From: Methanosarcina sp. DH2
Lineage (GTDB): Archaea > Halobacteriota > Methanosarcinia > Methanosarcinales > Methanosarcinaceae
DNA length: 64,000 bases
Reading direction: 5' to 3'
Assembly: GCF_020804225.1 (NCBI RefSeq)
Contig: NZ_WJBI01000015.1
Location: forward strand, 25,757 to 89,756
A program made the translations under genes and the position numbers. Positions 48,431-57,652 of this stretch are shown here, in pieces (within the stretch, counting starts at the first letter, position 1; each line of letters opens with the position of its first letter). The notes below the pieces were generated by a model that did no database searches, was not told the DNA's origin, and saw nothing but the letters and a program-made list of their open reading frames with translations.

Positions 48431-49810
48431 ATGGATTTAAGGGAAGCAGTTGAAAAATATAAACAATCTAAGATTCCTTCTTTATCTACAACATGTGAGA
48501 AGGCAAGCCATCATTCCAAAACATGTTTACTTATTGCTATTATTCTTTTCTTAATTTTTATCTATCTAATACAACAAGTTCCACACTGGCAAGTAGCTCA
48601 ATTTGGAATAACGAACCCAAAAGACTTAGCGGATGCTGAAAACAGTTACCGTGCTACATTAGCTCAAATATTTGGTGGTATTGCTATTGTTATTGGGCTT
48701 TACTACACATGGAGGAGAATCTCCATTGCTGAGGAAAATCTAATAGTTGCTCAAGAAAGTCAGATAACTGAACGCTTCACCAGAGCTATTGAACAGTTAG
48801 GGAATGAAAAAATTGAGATTCGGCTAGGCGGAATATACTCACTTGAGAGAATTTCACAAGAATCCGATAAAGATTACTGGCCAATAATGGAAATTTTAAC
48901 AGCTTATATTAGGAGCAACTCACCAGCTAAAGTAATTGAAATTAAAGATGATTTTCCATATTTTCAAGCTTCCGAAGATAAAAAAGATGAATTAGAAGTC
49001 ATGGATTTTCAACCTTTCAACGAATATGAAAAAGAAGAAGCGGAAGTAAATAAACTACCTTTAGACATTCAAGCGATACTTACTGTTATTGGAAGACGGA
49101 AGTATTCAATTTCCTCTGGTGAGCCTAGTTATCTGGATTTGAGAAAAACTAATCTAAGTAGATTTGTTCTTATAGGTGCTAACCTTGAAGGAGCTCTTCT
49201 TTACGAAGCTGATCTTCAAGAAGCTAGACTTCAACGTGCTAACCTTAAAGAAGCTAACCTTGAAGGAGCTTACCTTCAAAATAGTCTTCTTGTAAAAACT
49301 GATCTGCCTGATGCTATTCTAAAAAAGGCAAAACTTCAATGGGCTGACCTTTTTGGGGCTGTTCTAACAAATGCTAATCTTCAATTGGCTAATCTTGAAT
49401 ACGCTACCCTTTCAGATGCTAACCTTGAAAATGCTGACTTTGGACATGACACTGATTATAACTTTGAACGTTGGGGCGCCACTTGGGCTGCTGGGGCTAC
49501 TCTTGAAAATGCTTACCTTTATAATGCTAACCTTAAAAAAGCCAACCTTCGTGGGACTAATCTCAAAGGAGCTATCTTTAAAGAAGCTAACCTTGAAATG
49601 GCTAACTTGGAACATGCTGATCTTAAAGGAGCTGATCTTGAAGGAGCTAACCTTGAAGGAACTTACAATCTAACAATTGAGCAGCTTTCAAAAGTGAAAA
49701 CACTTTACAATGCAAAATTAGATGAGAAGCTAGAAAAGCTATTAAAAGAGAAGTATCCAGCCCTTTTTGAAAAATTTAAAGATAAACCTTTGTTTCCAGA
49801 TGAAATATAA
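48431..49810 (+). CDS. Membrane-anchored pentapeptide-repeat protein
   Basis: About 459 residues. Two membrane helices (LLIAIILFLIFIYLIQQV and LAQIFGGIAIVIGLYYTW) are followed by a soluble helical region (RFTRAIEQLGNEKIEIRLGGIYSLERIS, typical of this protein class) and then about 30 pentapeptide repeats of the A(D/N)Lxx type (ANLEGALLYEADLQEARLQRANLKEANL), broken once near GHDTDYNFERWG. The repeats should fold as a right-handed quadrilateral helix. ATG 48431 is favoured because GGAAGAG lies just upstream; GTG 48413 is the alternative. The repeat DNA itself is highly repetitive. Function unknown. Confidence 0.88.
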   Translation: MDLREAVEKYKQSKIPSLSTTCEKASHHSKTCLLIAIILFLIFIYLIQQVPHWQVAQFGITNPKDLADAENSYRATLAQIFGGIAIVIGLYYTWRRISIAEENLIVAQESQITERFTRAIEQLGNEKIEIRLGGIYSLERISQESDKDYWPIMEILTAYIRSNSPAKVIEIKDDFPYFQASEDKKDELEVMDFQPFNEYEKEEAEVNKLPLDIQAILTVIGRRKYSISSGEPSYLDLRKTNLSRFVLIGANLEGALLYEADLQEARLQRANLKEANLEGAYLQNSLLVKTDLPDAILKKAKLQWADLFGAVLTNANLQLANLEYATLSDANLENADFGHDTDYNFERWGATWAAGATLENAYLYNANLKKANLRGTNLKGAIFKEANLEMANLEHADLKGADLEGANLEGTYNLTIEQLSKVKTLYNAKLDEKLEKLLKEKYPALFEKFKDKPLFPDEI

Positions 49811-49921
49811 CGAGATTTCTTCAGTACCTAATATACCCCATACTGACAAATAAATTTTTCACATGTTAGGTTTTCGAGAGTTCCCCATTGTTTTAATATT
49901 ATCAGGGTATAATACAAGCGC

Positions 49922-50548
49922 ATGCCCTCTGAGTCGCACAGGGATGAAGACATCTTCGAATCCCAGTTTATAGACAAGTACCTCAGCGAGTACGCGAGTA
50001 TCTCTTCAATAGTACGTGAGGCGCTACCCTTTGAACTTTTGGCGACAGTAGGAGGAGTCATTGCCGGGATCATTCTTTCCGGGATGACCAGCGAACTTGA
50101 GATGATTCCCGGGTTAATTGTTATTTATCCTGGCGTTCTCGGGCTGCGCGGGAACATTTCATCAACCCTCGGCTCCAGGCTCGGCAGTGCAATTCATATG
50201 GGGCTGATCACTGACATCGACAGGAATAACCCCGAACTGACAAATAATATTGCAGGCTCCCTTCTCCTTGGTTTTATTATGGCGATCTTGCTCGGGTTTT
50301 TAGGGCATTTTGTCACCCTTGCCTTGGGATTTGAGAGTGCAGGGGCTTTTAAGCTTATCCTTATCTGTGCGATTTCTGCTCTCACATCCGGCGTAATCCT
50401 CTCTTTTGTTGCTGTCCTTCTTGCCATAGGCATGTTCAGGTTCGGCTTTGATCCCGATAATGTTGTCACGCCTTCAATTGCAACTATAGGGGATATCGTT
50501 TCCATGTTTATGCTTTTCCTCTCGGCAAAACTGGTGGTGATGCTTTGA
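49922..50548 (+). CDS. MgtE/SLC41-like cation transporter, first half
   Basis: 208 residues with about five membrane helices and the MgtE integral-domain pattern (LPFELLATVGGVIAGIIL, IYPGVLGLRGNISSTLGSRLGSAIHMG, FGFDPDNVVTPSIATIGDIVS). SLC41 proteins contain two such domains in one chain; here they are split into two genes. It lacks the cytoplasmic CBS/N domains of bacterial MgtE. The next gene overlaps its stop by four bases. Confidence 0.85.
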   Translation: MPSESHRDEDIFESQFIDKYLSEYASISSIVREALPFELLATVGGVIAGIILSGMTSELEMIPGLIVIYPGVLGLRGNISSTLGSRLGSAIHMGLITDIDRNNPELTNNIAGSLLLGFIMAILLGFLGHFVTLALGFESAGAFKLILICAISALTSGVILSFVAVLLAIGMFRFGFDPDNVVTPSIATIGDIVSMFMLFLSAKLVVML

Positions 50549-51123
50549 GAAAAGCCAGGGGGCAGACCAGTTATTACACTGTAAGGGGCATTGTCAAGCG
50601 CGGGATTCCAGTGCTTTCGATCACCTGTGTGATGGGGATCCTGGTAGGGCAGATCCTTAACACAAGAGAAAACAGCCTCCTTTCCATGCCTGCAATCCTG
50701 ATCCTTATCCCTTCTCTGATCAAGATCGGAGGGGATACCGGCAGTATGCTGGGTGCCCGGCTCTCATCGGCTTTCCATATGGGGCTTGGAGACCGGATTT
50801 ACAGAAACCCTGTGGTACACAACAGCGTTATTGCAGCATTAATTGTGGGCTTTGTCTCTTCAATTTCTGTCAGTGTGCTGGTTTACCTCGCAAGCAAATT
50901 TATGGGTTTCGGCATGCCTTTCATTACCCTGCTGGAAATCAGCCTCATTGCGGTTGTAATAGAACTTTCGGTGGTATACTCTGCAACAGTTGGCATTGCC
51001 TTTGCTTCCCACCGCTTCGGGATGGATCCTGATGATACTGTTATCCCCTTAATAGCAAGTCTTGGTGACCTTGTAGGAGTAATAGGAATCCTCATAGCCC
51101 TGCATTTGCTGAATATTTTATAA
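50545..51123 (+). CDS. MgtE/SLC41-like cation transporter, second half
   Basis: 192 residues, homologous to the preceding protein (MPAILILIPSLIKIGGDTGSMLGARLSSAFHMG, FGMDPDDTVIPLIASLGDLVG), with about five helices. It starts at TTG in a TTGA overlap with the upstream stop, and GGTGGTGATG stands just before. The two half-proteins probably form a heterodimeric Mg2+ or other divalent cation transporter. Confidence 0.85.
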   Translation: MRKARGQTSYYTVRGIVKRGIPVLSITCVMGILVGQILNTRENSLLSMPAILILIPSLIKIGGDTGSMLGARLSSAFHMGLGDRIYRNPVVHNSVIAALIVGFVSSISVSVLVYLASKFMGFGMPFITLLEISLIAVVIELSVVYSATVGIAFASHRFGMDPDDTVIPLIASLGDLVGVIGILIALHLLNIL

Positions 51124-51220
51124 ACTGGATGTGACTTAATACTATCACTTTTATCCGGGACATTTCTATTTAAGTTATAGAGAGTTCAATTTAGGAATAA
51201 TTCAAAAATTAATAATTACT

Positions 51221-52474
51221 ATGAGGTATATACCTCATACATACCAACAATCAGGTAGAGTTGATATAGAGACCATGTTCCCCAAAGAATTCAGATACAG
51301 TCCAAGGAATCTTATAGGCCTTTTGACTGAGATGAAGGATACCTCCGAACTCATGGTAGACCTGGCATATTCTGCAATGGTCTATGATGATGAGGACATC
51401 GCAGAAGAGGTGCTTAACCTTGAAGATAAGATGGATACCCTCGACTATCATATGAAGATGGCTGCAATGTTAAGCACGCGCAGGGTTGATGAGGCTGAAG
51501 AACTCCTGGGAGTCCTTAAGGTCGCTGCATCCTCGGAAAATATAGCAAACGCTGCAGGCGATATTGCCAAAATCGTCCTTATGAATATGGGAATTCCGAT
51601 GGAATTGAAGATAGCCCTGAGAGAAGCGGAAGAAACTATTGTAAGGGCAACCGTTGCTTCAGAATCTGTAATGGCCGGGCGTATTCTTGGAGACCTCGAG
51701 CTGGATATAGAGACCGGGATGTGGGTAATTGCAATCCGCAGAAGTGAGGACTGGATTTACGACCCTGATAAAGAAACCCGAATCCGCCAGGGAGATGTGT
51801 TAATTGCCAGAGGGCATGACGAAGGGGTTCCTATATTCTTTCAAATGGCGACAACAAGAAAATTTATTCCGAGGGAAATCGAGCACGATAAAGTCTTAAA
51901 GGACCTCGAACATGCCGTGGACATAATCGTGGACATGAAAAACATGTCTGAACTCTCGGTAGGACTTGCGTACTCTGCTATCCTTTTTGATAACGAAGAT
52001 ATCGCATACGAGGTCAGTGCCCTTGAGTCCGAAATGGATTCCATGAAGTACGAACTCCAGCACTGGGTGCTTGAAACCGCAAAACACGTTGAAGATGTAA
52101 ACCTGCTCAGGGGGATCCTGCACCTTGCCAGCGCCTCGGAAGCCATTTCAGATGCTGCCTATGGGATAGCAGATACTGTCCTCAGGGATATTGAGCTCCA
52201 CCCGATCATTACCCTTGCAGTTCGGAACTCAGAAGAGGTAATTACACGGCTACAGGTCGAAAAATGCTCTCCGATAGTTGGCAAGACCTTCTCGGAACTG
52301 AGACTCGAAACCGAAACCGGACTGCATGTAATGGCAATCAAGAGGGCTGAACGCTGGGTCTATGCTCCTAAAGGCAATACTACTGTCCAGGCAGGAGATA
52401 TGCTTATTGCCCGCGGTTCCAGGATTGGAGAAGGGGCGCTCATAGAGATGTGCGAGTGCAAGTTACGCCAGTAA
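51221..52474 (+). CDS. Double PhoU/TrkA-C regulatory protein
   Basis: 417 residues made of two similar halves, each a PhoU-like helical bundle (LTEMKDTSELMVDLAYSAMVYDDEDIAEEV; IVDMKNMSELSVGLAYSAILFDNEDIAYEV) followed by a TrkA-C/RCK-C domain (SVMAGRILGDLELDIETGMWVIAIRRSEDW; SPIVGKTFSELRLETETGLHVMAIKRAERW). TrkA-C domains bind small ligands and gate ion transporters. Placement 98 bases after the MgtE halves suggests it regulates them. The start at 51221 is not backed by a strong ribosome site; the domain starts by residue 25. Confidence 0.88.
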   Translation: MRYIPHTYQQSGRVDIETMFPKEFRYSPRNLIGLLTEMKDTSELMVDLAYSAMVYDDEDIAEEVLNLEDKMDTLDYHMKMAAMLSTRRVDEAEELLGVLKVAASSENIANAAGDIAKIVLMNMGIPMELKIALREAEETIVRATVASESVMAGRILGDLELDIETGMWVIAIRRSEDWIYDPDKETRIRQGDVLIARGHDEGVPIFFQMATTRKFIPREIEHDKVLKDLEHAVDIIVDMKNMSELSVGLAYSAILFDNEDIAYEVSALESEMDSMKYELQHWVLETAKHVEDVNLLRGILHLASASEAISDAAYGIADTVLRDIELHPIITLAVRNSEEVITRLQVEKCSPIVGKTFSELRLETETGLHVMAIKRAERWVYAPKGNTTVQAGDMLIARGSRIGEGALIEMCECKLRQ

Positions 52475-52482
52475 TATCACCC

Positions 52483-52548
52483 GAGTTTCGCTTCGGGAGC
52501 ACGAGGTCCTTTTCGCTACGCTTTGCTTCGCTCAAGAGGACTAATTTA
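52483..52548 (+). repeat. Dispersed intergenic repeat, copy C
   Basis: CGAGTTTCGCTTCGGGAGCAC, then GAGGTCCTTTTCGC, CTTTGCTTCGCTC and AAGAGGACTAATTTATAA. Near-identical in layout to the 3' half of copy B at 20650-20709. It begins seven bases after the PhoU/TrkA-C stop. Confidence 0.65.
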
Positions 52549-52569
52549 TAAAATCACAGATTTTCCCTT

Positions 52570-52754
52570 CCAAATTGCGCTTCGGGATCACAGGAAATCG
52601 AAGATTTCCTGGGAGTTGCACTGTAAGTGCAACAGTACGAGGTCCTTTTCGGCAGAGTTGCGGCTCTGAAGTGCGCTTTCCGTTTCACTCGCTTCACTCG
52701 CTCAAGCAGAATAATTGATGGGTTTAAGCAATGAGCTGCGCTCAAGAGGACTAA
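52570..52754 (+). repeat. Dispersed intergenic repeat, copy D with nested hairpins
   Basis: A copy of the dispersed repeat interrupted by two perfect hairpins: AGGAAATC-GAA-GATTTCCT (52592-52610) and GTTGCACT-GTA-AGTGCAAC (52615-52633). It continues with GCAGAGTTGCGGCTCTG and the Ser/Leu-like CGCTTCACTCGCTC run shared with copy E, and ends in GCTCAAGAGGACTAA at 52754. Confidence 0.6.
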
Positions 52755-53003
52755 GTGCCTATCCGAAAAGTCCCGTTGCTCTGAATGTTATGCATGCATA
52801 TGCTAAATGTAGCATAGCCATGTAATTTTCAATTTTCTTTTCCCATCTAATAAGCAGCCTTCTTTTTCGGTTTGGGGAGTGGGAGTAAAGGTTTGATTTT
52901 ATTCCAGAATTCATTAGAAATCTCGTAGTCGTAACTGATTTTACGTTTTGTCATTACAAAACATTACCATGAATTGTAATTTTTATATTTTTCGGATAGG
53001 CTC
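52755..53003 (-). mobile_element. Internally deleted IS5-family element
   Basis: Ends are 13-bp perfect inverted repeats GCCTATCCGAAAA (52757-52769) and TTTTCGGATAGGC (52989-53001); TAA lies on both sides as a possible target duplication. On the minus strand 52954-52849 encodes the start of an IS5-type transposase (MTKRKISYDYEISNEF, then WNKIKPLLP). The tail 52848-52759 encodes its last 30 residues (RWEKKIENYMAMLHLAYAC, then ITFRATGLFG). The central coding part, including the catalytic domain, is missing, so the element is non-autonomous, like a MITE in formation. Confidence 0.85.
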
Positions 53004-53508
53004 TAAGTTGCAAACTTCTCTTACCGGTATAGCAGTAGTTTGCTATACCGGATTGTTCCTATCACGCTCGACGCAGAAGAGCGGTTTTTCCCGTGAAAAA
53101 AGAGAGAAAAGAAGCAAGTAAAAGCTTAAAATAGTTTAAATTTGCCAAAAGGAGTAGAATTAAATTTTATCTAAAAAATATTCGCTCTCGACTTTCTTTT
53201 TATTCTTTCTTTTTATTCATTCTTTTTCCTCTTTTTCAGCACTCGTTTTTGTTCTTATTTGTTTTATTTTATTATTCAGGTCGCCAGATAAGCTAGCGGG
53301 CGCGTTTATAACCTGTGAATTAAAAACCGGTTTTTAGGGTCCACCAAAAAGAATTTCCTCAGCCCATTCAGGGTATTTTCCTTGATATCAGTTTCTCTCA
53401 ATAGCAACGCCATCTAATGGGTCAGTTTTGTATCTGACTAGAAGGAAGGTTACAGAATTATATGGTGCTTTTATACATCGGGTTACAATTACTCTATGGG
53501 AGTTTGAT

Positions 53509-54387
53509 ATGGTAATTGTTGGACTTTCGAGAAATAAGGACACCCTGGAATCCGTAAGAACAGCGGTGGAGCTTGCAGGTGGGCTTGGGATAAAGGAGGG
53601 AGCAACTGTATTGATCCGTCCGAACGCAAATACTGCAGACCCTGCTCCGGGTTCGACAAATCCCGAGGTGTTGAGGGGCGCTATCAGGGAAGTAAAAAGA
53701 TACAGCCCCGGAAAAATAATTGTGGCTGAGAAGTCGATGACGACCCTGAACACGGAGAAGGTGCTCAAAAGGTTGGGGCTCTGGCAGGTTGCGGAAGTTG
53801 AAGGAGTTGATGAGATCCTGACGTTTGACCATATGAAACGGGAACATATGGAACCCAGGAAGGCTTATTCCTGGCCGCTGGGATTTGATGTGCCTGAGTT
53901 TCTGGCGGCTATAGACTATACAATTGCTCTTCCGGTAATCAAGACCCACTGGACTGCAACGTTTACTATGGGCCTTAAGTCCCAGATCAGCATAACCGCA
54001 GACAGGGACCGGAGACAGCTTCCTCACGGGCAGGGGATGGATGTACTCTTCGGAAATATGATTGCCGAATCTAACCTTGTTTATAAGCCTGATTTCTATA
54101 TCTCGGATGCTACAAAATGTTTTGTGACCGAAGGCCCGAACATAGGGACTCTGCGAGAACCCGGGATTGTAATGGCGAGCAGGGATGTGATTGCAAACGA
54201 CATTGCAGGACTTGCCCTTCTGAAAACCCTGGGCACGGTCCCGAAGATCCAGATGAACTCGGTCTGGGCTCAGCCCCAGATCAAAAGGGCTGTGGAATTG
54301 GGATTGGGGGTGCAGAGTAAAGAAGAAATTACAGTAAAGGGTTCAGGAGTCGAGGAGATAAATGAGATTATTGACAGGCTTGCCTGA
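53509..54387 (+). CDS. DUF362 family protein
   Basis: About 293 residues starting at ATG 53509, chosen for GGGAG about nine bases upstream; the earlier in-frame ATG at 53428 would add an atypical 27-residue leader. DUF362 pattern: VLIRPNANTADPAPGSTNPEVLRG, IDYTIALPVIKTHWTATFTMGLKSQISI, NDIAGLALLKTLG. Unlike many DUF362 proteins it has no 4Fe-4S ferredoxin motif. Function unknown; some family members act in redox or cofactor roles. Confidence 0.85.
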   Translation: MVIVGLSRNKDTLESVRTAVELAGGLGIKEGATVLIRPNANTADPAPGSTNPEVLRGAIREVKRYSPGKIIVAEKSMTTLNTEKVLKRLGLWQVAEVEGVDEILTFDHMKREHMEPRKAYSWPLGFDVPEFLAAIDYTIALPVIKTHWTATFTMGLKSQISITADRDRRQLPHGQGMDVLFGNMIAESNLVYKPDFYISDATKCFVTEGPNIGTLREPGIVMASRDVIANDIAGLALLKTLGTVPKIQMNSVWAQPQIKRAVELGLGVQSKEEITVKGSGVEEINEIIDRLA

Positions 54388-54652
54388 CCTGCCCTTACAT
54401 GATGTAATCTGATAATAGTATCTGGAAGGTCTAGAAAGAAGATTTAAAGAATTTCAGAACTCCCTAAATTGCCATAGTTCCCGAGGTAGTCAGAGCTGGC
54501 AGGGGTGAAGGCCTGAGTGATTTAACAGGATGAAATCTCCTGCATCTGCAATACCCTTCGGCTTCAGATTTTTCAATGGCACGCAAATATGCTGATATAT
54601 CACCATAATTTATTTATTTTCGACGATCCCATAAATAATAGGGGTATTTTCT

Positions 54653-54859
54653 ATGAAATGTGAAATATGTGGAACAGAGAGCGATGCAAGATACTGCAAC
54701 GATTGTGGCAGAGTGATGAACGACGTTATAAGACGAGTAGGCGAAGCTCGCTGGGCAGCAATTGATGACTGCTCGTTTATTTATCCGCTTGTACGGCGCG
54801 TAGGGAAGGGAGAGGCAACAGTTAACGATATAATTCAGGCTCTTGAAGTTGAAGACTGA
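54653..54859 (+). CDS. Small zinc-ribbon protein
   Basis: 68 residues. An N-terminal zinc ribbon with two Cys pairs (CEICG and CNDCG, spaced 13 residues) is followed by a helical tail (AIDDCSFIYPLVRRVGKGEATVNDIIQALE). GGGGTATTTTCT precedes the ATG (weak ribosome site). Probably a nucleic-acid- or protein-binding adaptor; role unknown. Isolated between DUF362 and the PEBP lipoprotein. Confidence 0.7.
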   Translation: MKCEICGTESDARYCNDCGRVMNDVIRRVGEARWAAIDDCSFIYPLVRRVGKGEATVNDIIQALEVED

Positions 54860-55330
54860 TCTGTACTGTCTTCAGGACTTCAAACTTATCAGAAGATGGC
54901 TTTAAAGGTTGTCTGACCTGAAAAGTGTTCCTGAACTGAAGATAGTTCCTGAGCTGAAGATAGTTCCTGAGATGCAGTTTATTTTAACCTGATTTTCAGG
55001 TTACCGGAGGTACCGATAACGGTGACGTGGTCCGGGAATTTTGGGAGACGGATTAAAGCTGTATGGGAAGTAAAGTTAATAGAATTCAATAAAATAAGCC
55101 AGGTCCTTTTTCAGGGACCCAAGCTCTAAAGTCAGGTTTCAGGGCCCTAAGGTCAGGTTTCAGGGATCTAAGGTCAGGTTTCAGGGATCTAAGGTCAGGT
55201 TTCAGATTAGTTTAGACTACGGTCTTTCAGTTCAAATTCTAAAGTCGGGCTCCGAGGTAAAATCCTTAAGGTTATATCTCTTTAGCCTTAATATTATAGT
55301 GTCAGGCAATTTTCTCTGATCACAGAGACG
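54860..55330. repeat. Spacer with tandem repeats
   Basis: Three copies of ~19 bp (GAACTGAAGATAGTTCCT type, 54930-54978) and four copies of a 21-bp unit (CTAAGGTCAGGTTTCAGGGAT, 55126-55205). No gene. Possibly the PEBP promoter near 55290. Confidence 0.7.
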
Positions 55331-55924
55331 GTGCTATACATAAACAGAAAAGCCGGAACAGTTGTTTCAGCGTTCCTGTTTGCAGAAGTGCTCATAATTT
55401 CAGGATGTATTAAAAATGAACAGGTTGAAGCACCTGCAGATGAAGAATCTTCCAATGCCGGCAAAGGGGATGAGGATATGGACATCCAGACTATAAAGGT
55501 TTTTAGCAGCGCGTTTGAATCGAACAGTACTATTCCCAGGAAATATACGTGTAATGGGGAAAATATAAATCCTCCACTGGAATTCGCAAATATTCCGGAG
55601 GAAACTGAAAGTATGGTACTGATCATGGACGATCCTGATTCTTCCATGAATCCGTTTACACACTGGATCGTCTGGAATATCGAGCCGGTGGCAAAAATTG
55701 AGGAGGATAGTATCCCAGGGATTGAGGGAATGAATAACTTCAGGAAAATCGGCTACGGTGGGCCATGCCCTTCTTCAGGCACGCACAGATATTTCTTCAG
55801 GGTTTATGCGCTGGACAGGCAGCTTGAGCTCAAAGCAGGAGCAGGAAGAAAAGAGCTTGAAAGCGAAATGATAGGGCACATCATTGCCGAAGGGGAATTG
55901 ATGGGGAAATACGGTAAAACCTGA
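55331..55924 (+). CDS. PEBP-family (YbhB/Raf kinase inhibitor-like) lipoprotein
   Basis: 197 residues. GTG start, then a lipoprotein signal with lipobox LIISGC (Cys26), an acidic linker and a phosphatidylethanolamine-binding-protein domain: DDPDSSMNPFTHWIVWNI and GPCPSSGTHRYFFRVYALD, the two signature blocks of the family. PEBP proteins bind phospholipid or phosphorylated ligands; no specific partner can be named. The start is weakly supported (no clear Shine-Dalgarno site). Confidence 0.88.
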   Translation: MLYINRKAGTVVSAFLFAEVLIISGCIKNEQVEAPADEESSNAGKGDEDMDIQTIKVFSSAFESNSTIPRKYTCNGENINPPLEFANIPEETESMVLIMDDPDSSMNPFTHWIVWNIEPVAKIEEDSIPGIEGMNNFRKIGYGGPCPSSGTHRYFFRVYALDRQLELKAGAGRKELESEMIGHIIAEGELMGKYGKT

Positions 55925-56095
55925 TCATGGGAAGCAGTCTAAAAAATGATCGAAAAAAGGTCTTATCCTGAAAAGATAGGTCTTATCCTAATAAGATGTA
56001 CTTTATTATGCGGTATGGTTTTGATCATAAACAAACCCTGATATAAAGTAAGCCCTGATAAACCTGATTTCCGTGAAGATTAAGGGGGGAAGATA

Positions 56096-56662
56096 GTGGA
56101 AGGAAATAAAAAGGCTGAACAGAGTAACCCAACGTCTGAAGAAAGTACGGAAATATTTGAAAACCCCGGAGAAGGCCTGGAAAAGGCAACCTTTGCTGCA
56201 GGCTGTTTCTGGGGAATTGAAGAGGCTTTTCGGCAGGTTAAAGGTGTGGCTGCAACTGCGGTTGGATACAGCGGAGGGAATTTTAAAAAACCTACTTACG
56301 AGCAGGTCTGCACCCTTAACACCGGGCATGCAGAAGCTGTAAGGGTTATTTTCGATCCCGAAGTTGTTTCGTATAAGACCCTGCTGGATGTTTTCTGGAA
56401 AGTACACGACCCGACCACAAAAGATAGGCAGGGACCTGATGTCGGAAACCAGTACCGTTCCGTAATATTTTACCACAGCGAAGAGCAAAAGGCTGCTGCT
56501 CTCACCTCAAAGGAAGAACTCGAGAAGTCAGGATCTTTCAAAAACCCTATAGTAACCGAGATAGTGCCGGTTTCTGATTTCTATATGGCAGAAGATTACC
56601 ACCAGCAGTACTTTGAAAAAAAAGGATTTTTACAGAATGTACTCAGGAGCTTTAAAAAATAA
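56096..56662 (+). CDS. msrA: Peptide methionine sulfoxide reductase MsrA
   Basis: Repairs oxidised Met (S-sulfoxide) in proteins. 188 residues with the nucleophile Cys in [34 protein letters not shown] and [18 protein letters not shown] start preceded by GGGGGGA, an excellent ribosome site. A roughly 30-residue polar N-terminal extension ([15 protein letters not shown]) precedes the domain. Confidence 0.96.
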   Translation: MEGNKKAEQSNPTSEESTEIFENPGEGLEKATFAAGCFWGIEEAFRQVKGVAATAVGYSGGNFKKPTYEQVCTLNTGHAEAVRVIFDPEVVSYKTLLDVFWKVHDPTTKDRQGPDVGNQYRSVIFYHSEEQKAAALTSKEELEKSGSFKNPIVTEIVPVSDFYMAEDYHQQYFEKKGFLQNVLRSFKK

Positions 56663-56938
56663 ATGATGGAGACAGGTTATAGGGACAAAAAAGTAGGGAA
56701 AAAGGCCTGGGCCCGTATGATAAAGTCATGCGCAGACTGTAAAGTAATAAACAGATTGTGTACAGTTGCGCACAGAACAGCATCAGACGTGCCTTAAACA
56801 ACCAGACAATAAGGGCAGTAAGCCGGATAGTACTGGGTAATAACTATACAGAGTCACGACATAAGCCGGAACTACAGGCTGATACAGTACAGACCATATA
56901 AAAAGATTAATTTAGAAGGATTCGCAAAGTAGTTCCGG

Positions 56939-57652
56939 ATGGAAAATGCAGTCTCCATAAGGAAGCTGTCAAAAGTTTTCGGGAAAACTCCTGTCCTGAA
57001 AGCCCTTGACCTTGACCTCAAAAAAGGCGAATTTGCGGTTATTTTTGGCCCTAACGGGGCTGGAAAAACCACTCTTTTGAAGTTGATCTCAACCCTGATT
57101 GAGCCTACCGGAGGCTCTATTATCGTGTCCGGGTTTAACACAACCGAAGAGCCGGAAAAAGCCCGTAAAGAAATAGGGATGCTTTCGCACGATTCCTATC
57201 TCTATGGAGACCTTACAGCAAAGGAAAATCTGCGTTTTTTCGGGCAGATGTACGGAATCAAAGATAAAGAACTCGGAGAGAGAATTTCACATTTCCTGGA
57301 AGATGTAGGGCTTGTAACAAAAGCAGACGAAAGAGTCAGCACTTTTTCAAGAGGAATGAAACAGCGTCTTTCCATTGCAAGAGCTCTGCTTCACAGGCCT
57401 TCCATCCTCCTTCTGGACGAACCTTATACAGGTCTTGATCCAGGAGCCTCACTGGTTTTCGAAAATATCCTTAAGAGCCCTGAATTTCAGGAGAGCACAA
57501 AATTAATGGTTTCCCATGATCTTGAGAGGGGTTTTGCCCTCTGCAACAGAGTCCTTATCCTGAATAAAGGAAGGTTTGTATACGATGGATTTAAGGAAAA
57601 TTTATCAGGGTTTGAGGGCTTCAAGGAAGAATGCGGCCCCATGATGGTGTAA
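56939..57652 (+). CDS. ccmA: Cytochrome c maturation ABC ATPase CcmA
   Basis: ATPase of the heme-handling CcmAB(C) complex. 237 residues; Walker A GPNGAGKTTLLK, signature FSRGMKQRLSIARAL, Walker B SILLLDEPYTG, switch MVSHD. The size and the downstream ccmB and ccmC genes support the heme-exporter assignment over a generic ABC ATPase. The start ATG lacks a strong ribosome site. 240 bases of spacer separate it from ccmB. Confidence 0.9.
   Translation: MENAVSIRKLSKVFGKTPVLKALDLDLKKGEFAVIFGPNGAGKTTLLKLISTLIEPTGGSIIVSGFNTTEEPEKARKEIGMLSHDSYLYGDLTAKENLRFFGQMYGIKDKELGERISHFLEDVGLVTKADERVSTFSRGMKQRLSIARALLHRPSILLLDEPYTGLDPGASLVFENILKSPEFQESTKLMVSHDLERGFALCNRVLILNKGRFVYDGFKENLSGFEGFKEECGPMMV

Larger units (their letters stand above)
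52475..53508. other. Repeat-rich spacer
   Basis: About 1.03 kb with two copies of the dispersed repeat (52483-52548 and 52570-52754), an internally deleted IS5-type element (52755-53003) and a pyrimidine-rich stretch (53190-53270). No intact gene. The promoter for the DUF362 gene is probably near 53450. Confidence 0.5.

Noticed and set aside
54480-54600. tRNA-like GC patch
   Set aside because: No cloverleaf could be drawn, and no T-loop motif was found.
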